A stretch of DNA of 64,000 nucleotides from Owenia fusiformis. Taxonomy: Eukaryota; Annelida; Polychaeta; Sabellida; Oweniidae. Shown here piece by piece: positions 14,201 to 26,200 of this stretch (the first letter of the stretch is position 1; each line of letters begins with the position of its first letter). The notes under the pieces are model-generated. The model saw only the letters and a list, made by a program, of their open reading frames with translations, had not been told where the DNA came from and ran no database searches. The stretch spans positions 6,472,571 to 6,536,570 of the forward strand of contig CAIIXF020000011.1 in NCBI GenBank assembly GCA_903813345.2, given 5' to 3'. Position numbers and translations under genes: made by a program.

Positions 14201-17200
14201 TAAGGGAATATAAGAAATGAAAGCCAGTGAGTTAATTGTTTTTTAAGTTATCAGTCTTCATACAACATACAGATTGCATTGCTAAGTGATATTATATGAA
14301 ATGGGTCAGAATGGACAATTATTTTGGATTTGAAAAATGAGTGTAATTAAGAAGGAATAAAGTATACAGGCATGTAGTGAACACTCTTAATTGGAAATTT
14401 TTTCAGATTTTTGTGTAATAAGATAATAAGAGCAATAAGTAATAAGAGTTTTATACATGTTGTGTGGAAAATGAAAAGAATTCATAAAGCTGAATTTGAG
14501 ACATTTCATTTTTGACTCAAACTATGGATTATCTTGGTTGGAGGATAACAACTACATCTTTAAATGTATGTGTGAAAATAACACAATATATTTTTGTTCA
14601 AAGTAGGATTTCCTTTTGACTATAATTGCTGCCATCTATCTGTGACAAAATTCTAATATCAGTCATCTGCTCTGACTTTACATTAGCTATGCTGCTGTAT
14701 CTTTGGAATCAAAATTGTTCTACAGTATTGGATATTAAATGGTTCTTAAATAAAAATGGATGATTGAAAGAAATGATGGAATGATAATCTGACCATATAT
14801 TTTCTGTACAGATCAAAAAATCATGCTCTTTCTAAGAGTGTAAGCAGAGTTGAGCTCTTGCACAGGATTTGTTACTTTTAACAATGAGTTTTATTTTTCA
14901 GATACTTTGAAATGCAGAGTAATGGCAGAACTAATGAATTGCGTTTATACTATCGTCATGACAACCAAGATATTATCGAAACCTTCCCAGTAGCCCTTGC
15001 AGATGATAAATGGCATACAATTGCAGTGACATTTAGCTGGAAGCAATTGACGATCCACATTGATTGTGTAAAATTCGCGGAAAGGGTGATAAAAACATTA
15101 GATGGACAGTTTTCAGGAGACAAAATCCGACTTTGGGTGGGCCAGCGTAATGAAACAGAGCAATATTTTAAGGTATAGCTAAAGTTTTGTAGTGATATGA
15201 AATAACTTAATGTTAGACCACTCATTCAATATTTATTTGTCAGCCTTGTATATAAACTTGACATTGAAAAATGTCTTCACTCAAACTCGGTATAGACAAA
15301 TATTGTGGTCAAATCACTTGACACCCTGGGGGATACATGGAGTATCTTTTTTGACATTTGTTATGGCAATGGACCCAAATTTCAGGATCTGGTATGAGAA
15401 TGCCCCCAAATTATGACTTTTGAGGTATGGCAATGGTCAGATTTTTCCCATTTCTGGTATGAGAATGGTCATGGAAAATATGTTATCTCACAATTGTGGT
15501 ATGGCATTGGTCTAGTAGTAACACATATCCTTAATTTGACTTGATCGCCTTCTTCTTGGGACTTTCTTCAGTTTAAATATTAGTTTTTTTCCCGGGAAAT
15601 ATTCTACTTTGGACCAGTCATAGCATTGGTATGGCATTGGTCCTATATTCAGACATTTGGTATGGCATTGGTCTCATATTTGGGCATTTGGTATGGCTTT
15701 TTGGCACTAAATTGGTTGGTTTGGGAACACATCCAAATTTGACATTTTGGTATGGGAATATATTGATATCTGAGGGTTCAGCCTAGGACCCCTGCCAAAT
15801 TTTGTTCTCAGTGAACCCCCCGGGCTTGACACTAATCTTACAAAAATAATGTTTGTGGTTCATTATATATTTTGAAGGCCCCCAGGAAAAAATAGCCTAA
15901 AAGCCAACCAGTCTAGCCTTCACTTTTATATCTGAGATTTTGGCCACTTAATTCAAAAACTTTACATAATTCAAATTACATAATTCAAAAACTGATTATG
16001 CACTCATAACACCGCGGACAGACCCCTCTATCGCCAGGAGCAGGAATGAAATACTTGCATATCTAGGGCATGGTTTAGATTATAACATCAAAAATGTATA
16101 TTTTTGTTTAGACTATATACCTATGATTATATATATATACAAAATATAATAATATCAATTATATATCATCTGATAATTTTTTTTAAAGTCTTATCTGTTT
16201 TTAGGGGGAAATAAAAGAGGCTAAAATAGTGTTTGGTTATTATGGTTACACCGAACAGTGTCCCAAAGCCAATACATGTGAGTAAATTTTAATTCATGTG
16301 AACTTACTATAATTCATGTGAACTTACTATAATTCATGTGAGTATAAAACATTTATGTGAGTACAGTTTAATTCATGTTGTTATAGTATACCTTCTATGA
16401 GTATATTATAATTCCTGTGAGTATATTATTATTTATATGGTAACATTTGATTCACAAACCTAAGTATATTTAATTCATGCAAGTATATTAAGATGAGTAT
16501 ATGATAATACAAATGAGTATACATATATTATAATTCATGTAAGTATTGTATAGTTCATGTGAGTATACCATTATTCATATGAGTATATTTAAATCATGTG
16601 ATTATATTTAATTCATGCAAGTGCAGTAAATATAATTCATGTCAGTACGTTATCACTCATCATGTCATATGAGTATATTATAACTCATGTGAGTTTATCA
16701 TAATTCATGTGAGTATATTATGACTCATGTGAGTATGTTAAAATTCATGCAAGTACATTCTAATTCATGTGAGTATATCATAATTCATGTGAGTATATTA
16801 TAATGTGAAAATATTTCTACGATGCGACTATGCCCTTGTACATTATTATTCATGTGAGTATGTTATAACTCATTTGAGTATATTAAAATTCGTGTGAATA
16901 TATTTCTGCTGTGCGACTATGCCCTTGTAATGTCCAGCACTCCTGACAAGTTCTTCTTGCATACTTTAATATGAATGTGAAACTAGTATAGATTCTGGAT
17001 ACTAAAATGTTTCTATTTCATAATTTGTTTCTCATTTCAGCATGTCTTTCATGTGGAGAGATGAAGATGTTAGAGAGTTCCCTACAGCAGTCAGTCAAGC
17101 AGTTGTTGCAGCATGTACATAATCTAACCCAGCAGGTTGGTATAAATTAGCATAAGGCTAGGGATAAGGCTGATGAGGCTGATTAACCTCTTGACTACCT

Positions 17201-20200
17201 GGAGTGACGAGATTTCTCGTCACCTCAGAATGACCTTGAAACCCAGAGTGACAAGAAAATCTGTCACAAAATTTTTCACTAAAATTGCTGTTATTTGAAA
17301 ACTTTTCATCCAATTTACACAAAATTATTTTAAAATGTGTAGAGTTGATCTCTGCCAACTAATTTTACAAATTTGGGCATCTTAAGTTGTATAATTATGT
17401 AGTAAAATGTTAAAAGGTTGCAAAAATGAAATATTCTCTGGTGTCAACCGATTTTAAAATCTGGGATTCAAGAGGTTAAGAAGAATGAGATCTACTCTTG
17501 GTATTGCTGTTTTTCTGGTTAGAGTATCAGAGTTAAGAGGGAAGTCAAAACATAGACTATGTATGTCAATACTAAATATGCACGACAACAACAAAAAAAA
17601 CTTATTGTGTCGCAATTATAATTATTAATACATTTTCCAGTTAAAAAATGCCGAAAGCAAAGTGGACAGTCTAGAAAAACAGTGCAATAAAGGATTACCT
17701 TGCGTAGTTCCTGATCATTCACAGATAGGTGGCGTTAAAACATATAAAGATGGCGCTGTTTGGAATCCAGTGACCAATCAGAAAAATGCATCTTCTTGGC
17801 TTCGAGACCCCTGTGTAGAGTGCAAGTGTGAGGTATTATTTACTCAAGTAATAAATATCTAGATTGGTTTACTCCATTAAGGTAGTACTTTAGTGCCGAC
17901 CATCTTTTTTCTACAACGAGGATTTTCTCGAAAAAACATAATGATATATAAGAAAATATGTGAAAATCAGAAAGATTGACTGACTCTTTATTTTTAGAAA
18001 TATATTTTTATTTAATGTGGCTTTCAATAAGAAAATGCTTTTTTGAATAAAAAAAACAGCACAACACAGATTTTCTTTATAAAATTATGATCTGTCTATT
18101 GGAAACCAAAAGTATTCTAAAAAATATTTATGAAAATTGTCAGTCCGGATCTTGAAAAAAACACTTTTATTAAATTTCATTAATCAATGGGGAACTATTA
18201 TTATTCCATTGACTCAAATTGCCAAATAAAGGTCTTGATGGATCAGCATGAGTGTGTCTTATATAGAATTGTAGTTCAAAAAGGAAGAAAATAAAAATAA
18301 AAAATTAAAATTATTACCTCAGCTGGGATTTGAGCACACAACCTTATGAATAGCCTGATTTCAGATGCGCAAGCTGACTGCATCGTGGGCACTCAAGTAC
18401 TTAAGCAGTAGTAAAATCATTTTATACATACATAATATACATGGCGGTAAAATTAGGTTGAGGCAAAAAAGAATAGGCAATGCAAATTTATATATAATTA
18501 CTTATTAGTCATTTGCAAATAACTCATCATTAATCATTAAAACTAGGTCACACCTAATTGAAATGTTAATTTTATGAAGTGGCAAAAAGTAGTGCTGTTT
18601 CACATTCTCTGATGTTTTTGATTTTCAGAATGAGCATAAAATTATTTTGAATTTGATTTTTTCAGGAAGGCGGAGTGGAATGTTACAAGGTATACCCTGA
18701 TGAGTGTAGAAGTAAGTGTGTTGTTATTTTACTTTACACTTTAAATCTCAGGGTATAGGTATCATAAAATCTTGGTTGATATTGATAATACATATACTGT
18801 ACAATATACAGTAGACAATAATTAGAACTTGGGGTTAAAGTGAAGGTGGAGTGACATCTTTAGGACCAAACATCTTTTAACAAAAACATTCAAAATAAAG
18901 CCTTAGTAATCGAGAAGAATAGATAGTTCAGACTTTTGTGATGGAGTCAGATTAGGGAAGGCACAAGGGACAACACTTCAAATAATAAACATTATTATAT
19001 CACTGTCATATTCCTCACTCTCTTATTGGTCCATGTCCTACACGTGACTTAAAAATAACTAGCGATATTCAACGGAAGTCACGTGACTTCCGGTGAATAT
19101 CAAATGATATTCAACGGTGATGACTTATACATCCCCGGGGTTGACTTAGTCCAGTGTAAATTTCATTTTATATATCCCATAAAAACCAAAATGGCAGACG
19201 GTAAACAAAGGTTTCCAAATATTTCTGCAGAAGAAATTGATAGAATCCACGGGAATATTCATTCAGATAACACAATAATATAATGTTAACATGAAGCCTT
19301 AAATTAAAATACTACAATTTGTTAGTTCTTATTTATTGTATTTATTGCTATATTGTAAGAAGAAATATAAATGTATTTCAATGTTAATATATGACTTATT
19401 TAATTATAGAAGATGTTATGACAGTGACATAATAAAACAAATATTTTCACAAGATGATATTCCACTAGCCCTTCATGGAATATCACTTGTGAAAGATGCA
19501 AAGGTATTCACCTCAATAGAATTAAATATTTGTATGATTTTATCTATGCAATATTTCCAGAAAGTTGTTGGCACAATGGCACTGAATATATCCATGGAAA
19601 GATATTTAAATGCAGCGCGGAAAGCGGGGAAAAGGACTGTAAATGTGACGTAAGAATCTGTATCAATTATTTTATGTAAAATATGATTAAGCATACATGT
19701 CATTTTCACAATTTCTTAATCACCAAGGTACACAGAGAATTGGAATGAGTTACCTATAAGGCAAAATGACAGTACAATAAAGTATAGAAAAGACCAAGAA
19801 ACGGGAACCCAATTTTTCACCCTTTTTGAGAAATTGGTTCCCATCTCTGTTCAACTCTGTCAGGCCCATAGCCAGGATTTGCCAAGGAGGATCCACTTTT
19901 TGAAAAAATTCCAGGGGGGTTCACTTTTCACAATTTAGGTCCAAAAATGGCCAAAATTGCTTAAAAAGTGCTCAGAATGGTGAAAAACTGCATGATTTTG
20001 AAAGAATTTTTGGCCAGGGGGAACCTCCCTGACTATGGGCCTGTCTGTTCAACATAATAGCTTTCAAGAAAATATAAAGCAGTGTTTTGCCACATGTCTC
20101 AATCAATTCAGTACAAGAGAAGCATTTATTGAAACAAGAATATATATTTTGAATTTCAGAATGGAAAAGAAATTCGAATTGAAAAACCTAATCAGGTTAC

Positions 20201-23200
20201 TACTACAGGTAAGGGAAAAGTTATTTTTTATTTTAAAAAAAATTAATAAAGCTGAAAGTAAGATCAGCATTAAAATGGAGATCTTATGAATGGTTGCCAG
20301 AAATTTCAGTGAAAATTATTTAAAAATAAATGAATAAAACAATCAAGTGGTATAGTAAAGTACATGCATATTAAATTCTTCTTCAACTGGATATAGATAA
20401 AGTGTTAACATAAACCAAAAAAAAACAAAAAACAATTAAAAGAGGAATTGTATGTTAATAGAGAGATTTCGCACCTAATGAAAGTACAACTTATAACATA
20501 TACTTATAGGTAAATGTACAAGGTGTTTCATAATGTGGGCTTTTCGTCAGGAAAGATCTTCTCGGACTGTAATAAATACAGGTCAAAAAGATGCCATTTG
20601 TACTTTCTTGAATAGTAGCATGTTTAGTTGATCCAAATGTGTTTGTCTAGAATAAAATAGGCTTATATATAATACATATGTTATAGACCCATCTCTTCTC
20701 AAATTGACTTTTTGGAGATGCTCGTTATGAACACCCTGTATGTCATTTGTTGAGCTACTGAATGGGTCGTTTCCAGGAATTGCTAGAACCTACTGGTTTG
20801 ATTGGTGTTTCAAATTGATGGTTAAAGTATTTGATTGGATACTGTTCCCACTCAGCCAATTAATTTTAAAATTGTGTATAAACATCAAGTGCTTTGCTAC
20901 ATCTATAGGACTGTTCGTGAGCTGATGAAGTGGGATGGAGCTTTGGGTATAATAAGCTTGGCTGTCTCTGTCGTCAGGCTTGTGACTGACCTTTGGCTGG
21001 TTTAAGATCTTTGATGGTACCAACACTCCCATTCCAGAGACTGAAGCTTTGGGACATTTCATTTGGTGGTTGAAGAATGATGGAAACTTCTTCGTTTTAT
21101 TGGTGGGTCCATTTGTCACGTCTTCGTATCCAGAGCCACCTGGAGCACGATTCTGAAACTGCTCCAATTTCTCTCATTGCTCGTCTAAGTTGGCTAGAAT
21201 GTACCCCAATGTCTTTGAACAATGAGTGTAGAGACAAAGCTGGGAAGCCCCTGCACCCTACTTCTACAGGGTATAGTCTTGCTTGCCATCATGCTCTGGG
21301 CTTCACGCAAAATGCTTGCGGTCAATTGTTCCACACACATGTAATAATAATAATAACTAGAGATTTAAGATTGCAAGCAATCTTACGGAGGCCCTGTAGG
21401 CGTTTTTGGCAATTTGAAGGTCAGCCAAAGGTCAAATCTCAAATCTAGGGTCATATACTAACACCAGGCAACTTGTAGATCATTTTTAAAAAAAAGTTTG
21501 GTCAATTTGAAGCAAGTTGAAATTTAGTCTTGAAAAGTTTGGAAATTTGACCTTTTTTCAGTTTTTGAGTCCTAATATCTCAAAACTGGTACACAATTTT
21601 AATAAATAGCCAATTGCTAATATGTGTAGAAACTATAGAGGAATATATATCCTGACTTTCATGAAAAAATATTGATTTGTAGTCACCAAAACTTAGAAAC
21701 TTCGAAAACACAGTTGGTGATTTAATTTGATGACCTTGACCTTTGATCTTGCAAATTTTACTTTAATTCACCTCAGTAGCTCTTTTGTGATCAAATATAC
21801 CTAAATTTGAATCCAGAAAATCGATTTAAAAAATCAACTTTTTTTCCCCTTCCGAAGGTCACTGAAGGTCAACAAAAGGTCAAGGGTCAAAAGTAAGGTC
21901 AGATTTGGATTCCTGAGATCCTGTAGATGCTTTTTAAAAAAAAGTTTGGTCAATTTAGAGCAAGTTGAAATTTAGTCTTGCAAAGTTTCGAAATTTGACC
22001 TTTTTAGCTCACATGGTGAGCTATTGCAATCGCTCACTTGTCCGTCTGTCTGTCCGTCCGTCTGTCCGTCTGTCCGTCTGTCCGTCTGTCCGTCCGTCAA
22101 CAATAGTGGCACGTTTTAAAACCTCTGTCGATAGGATTCCTGTTTTAAGTTATTTCTGTTCAACATCAATACAGAAAACCCCCCTATGACTCCTGGTTCA
22201 AAAGCTCGCCTATTTTCAAAATGGCCGTCACTTTTGTCTCGCGAAATTCACTTTTAGCCCATTTCCTAGCTAACCTCTGTCGATAGGATTCCTGTTTTAA
22301 GTTATTTCTGTTCAACATCAATACAGAAAACCCCCCTATGACTCCTGGTTCAAAAACTCGCCTATTTTTAAAATGGCCGTCACTTTTGTCTCGCGAAATT
22401 CACTTTTTGCTCATTTCCTAGCTTTACAAATAATTTCAGGTGTCCTACATTGTAAAAATCCGTGTCAATGTAAAGATTAGATATATGAAATAATTTTGTT
22501 ACAAAAAATCAGCGAAAAATTGTATCCATTTTTTTATTTTCAGCCATTTTAGTTAACATTGATTTGTCTATCTGACTCGCGAAATCCACTTTCTGTCAAT
22601 AACAGTGGCACGTTTTAAAACCTCTGTCGATAGGATTCCTGTTTTAAGTTATTTCTGTTCAACATGAATTCAGAAAACTCCCCTATGACTCCTGGTTCAA
22701 AAGCTCGCCTATTTTCAAAATGGCCGCCATTTTTGTCTCGCGAAATTCACTTTTGACCCATTTCCTAGCTTTACAAATAATTTCAAGTGTCCTACATTGT
22801 AGAAGTCCATTGCAAAGTAAAGAGTAGATGTATGAAATAATTTTGTTACGAAAAATCAGCAAAAAATTATATCCATTTATTTATTTTCAGCCATTTTAGT
22901 TAACATTGATTTGTCCATCTGTCTCGCAAAATTCACTTTTTGACCATTTACCTTTAACCCTCTGTCGATAGGATTCCCATTTTAGGTTATTTTTTTCAAC
23001 ATCAATACAAAAAACTCTCCTATGACTCTTGGTTCAAAAGCTCGGCTATTTTCAAAATGGCCGTCACTTTTGTCTCGCGAAATTCACTTTTGACCCATTT
23101 CCTAGCTTTACAAATAATTTCAGGTGTCCTACATTGTAAAAATCCATGTCAATGTAAAGTGTAGATATATGAAATAATTTTGTTACAAAAAATCAGCGAA

Positions 23201-26200
23201 AAATTGTATCCATTTTTTTATTTTCAGCCATTTTAGTTAACATTGATTTGTCTATCTGACTCGCGAAATCCACTTTCTGTGGCACGTTTTAAAACCTCTG
23301 TCGATAGGATTCCTGTTTTAAGTTATTTCTGTTCAACATGAATTCAGAAAACTCCCCTATGACTCCTGGTTCAAAAGCTCGCCTATTTTCAAAATGGCCG
23401 CCATTTTTGTCTCGCGAAATTCACTTTTTGCCCATTTCCTAGCTTTACAAATAATTTCAGCTGTCCTGCATTGTAAAAAGCCATGTCACTGTAAAAGGTA
23501 GTTGTATGAAATAATTTTGTTACAAAAAATCGGCAAAATATTATATCCGTTTTTTTTATTTTCAGCCATTTTAGTAAACATTGATTTGTCCATCTGTCTC
23601 GCAAAATCCTCTTTTGGACCATTTGCTTAAAACCTCTGTCAATAGGATTCCAGTTTCAAGTTATTTTTGTTCAACATCAATACAAAAAACTCCCCTATGA
23701 CTCCTGGTTCAAAAGCTTGCCTGATTTCAAAATGGTCGCCATTTTTGTCTCGCGAAATTCAATTTTGGCCCATTTCCTAGCTTTACAAATAATTTCAGGT
23801 GTCTTGCATTGCAAAAAGCCATGTCACTGTAAAGAGTAGTTGTATGAAATAATTTTGTTACAAATTATTGGCAAAAAATTATATCCATTTTTTTCAGCCA
23901 TTTTAATTGACTGAGAGACAGATGGCTTGAAATAATTTTGTAACAAAAAATCAGCAAAAAATGTGACCATGTGAGCCCAGTACCCACGGTACTAATTTTT
24001 TTTCAGTTTTTGAGTTCTAATATCTCAAAACTGGTACACAATTTTAATAAATAGTCAATTGCTAATATGTGTAGAACCTATAGAGGAATATATATTCTGA
24101 CTTTCATTAAAAAATATTGATTTGTAGTCTCAAATTTTGAGAAACTTAGAAAACACAGTTTGTGATTTCGTTTGATGACCTTGACCTTTGACCTTGCAAA
24201 TTTTACTTTTTTAGACCTCAGAAGGTATTTTGTGAATAAATATACCTAAATTTGAATCCAGAAAATCAATTTGAAAAATCAACTTTTTTGACCTTTCGGA
24301 GGTCACTGAAGGTCAACCAAAGGTCAAATGTCAAAAGTAAGGTTAGATTTGGAATCCTGAGAACTTGTAGATGAGTTTTAAAAAAGAAATTGGTCAATTT
24401 GAAGCAAGTTGAAATTTAGTCTTGAAAAGTTTCGAAATTTGACTTTTTTTCAGTTTTTGAGTTCCAATATCTCAAAACTGGTACACAATTTTAATAAATA
24501 GTCAATTGCTAATATGTGTAGAACCTATAGAGGAATATATATCCTGACTTTCATGAAAAAATATTGATTTGTAGTCTCCAATTTTGAGAAACTTAGAAAA
24601 CACAGTTTGTGATTTAGTTTGATGACCTTGACCTTTGACCTTGCAAATTTTACTTTTTTAGACCTCAGTGGGTCCTTTGTGATCAAATATACCTAAATTT
24701 GAATCCAGAAAATCAATTTGAAAAAACAACTTTTTTTACCTTTCGAAGGTCACCGAAGGTCAACCAAATGTCGGAGGTCAAAAGTAAGGACATATTTGAG
24801 TTCCTGAGATCTTGAAGATGATTTTTAAAAAAAAATCTGGTTCATTTGAAGCAAGTTGAAAAATGACCGATTTTTGCCGATTTTTGACGTCAAATATCTC
24901 AAAAACGGTAAAAAATTAACGCGTACATATAGTGAGCAATTTGTAGAGAATGCTTATATCTAGTTACATTTTAATTCATCGCAAGAAATAATGAAGTATG
25001 AGGACCAAATCTGAGAAACTTAAAAAAAACTTTGATTTGACCTACATTTTGACCTTTGACCTTGACCTAGATAAAAATTCCTTTCCCCTCAATTTCAGCC
25101 AAGGTCCCTAGTAGGAGCATATAAGAGTTAACTCAGACCTAGCTAGAAGTAGGAGAAAAAGTGCAGAGAAGAATAAATAATAACTAGATTTTGGAAATTG
25201 AACGAGTTCAATTTCAGACTCCAGATCTAGACCTTTTTTAGCCGAGTCATCCAGAATAAGCCAAGTCATCCAAAATAAGCTAAGTCATCCAGCAAAAGAT
25301 GGATGGATGGATGAAAAAGGAAGGAAGGATAGGATAGAATAGGAAGGAACGATAGGATAGAATAGGAAGGAACGATAGGATAGAATAGGAAAGAGGGATA
25401 GAATAGAATAGGAAGAATGGATAGAATAGGAAGAATGGATAGAATAGGAAGGAGAGGATACGAAGCAAGGGTGGAGAGGATACGAAGCAAGGGTGGAGAG
25501 GATATGAAGCAAGGGTAGATAGGAAGGATAGGATAGGATCAGAAAGGAAGGATGGATGCATTTTTCAATATTTTCTTCTCTACTCTTGACTTTCTATCAG
25601 GATACCATCAGATTGATTTTTCTTGAAATTTCAAAACGCCATAACTTCCGAACCGGAAGTCGGATCGAAATTTTATTTGCAGATACGGATTCCTGACAAA
25701 ATTCTACCTCTAATTCATAACTCATACGTTAAATTTGGCGAATTTTTATTTTGACCTACTTTTTGGACACGCCATAACTTCGAAACCGGAAGTCGAATCG
25801 AAATTTGGTTTGCAGATTCGGATTTCTGAGAAAATTCCATTGTTAATTCATGACTCAAACGTTAAATTTGGAGAACTTTTTATTTTGACCTACTTTTCGG
25901 ACACCGTATCTCAAAAAAGGGTCAAAATACTTTCTGACGGCAAAAGGCTAACGCTATAAGCACACTCTTGGCTACAGGTATACACAATTTCGAGGAATAT
26001 AATTAAAGTGTAGTGTCAGAATCGCAAAAATAAGGATAAACTATGAATTTGACCTAGATTTTGACCTAGGGATTTTGGTGTCCAAATTTTGAAGTTAGGT
26101 AGCCTTCGAGGTTCCCTTCTTTCATAGGCTTTCATTATTTTAAGCTGTACTTAGTCTATATCTCGTATTTTACACTTCAAAAAAATCTTTTTTCCCATTG

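Noticed and set aside
20790..21448. ORFs of about 125 codons on both strands
   Set aside because: No recognised similarity and no conserved motifs; overlapping frames on both strands suggest decayed sequence. Kept only as a low-confidence region note.
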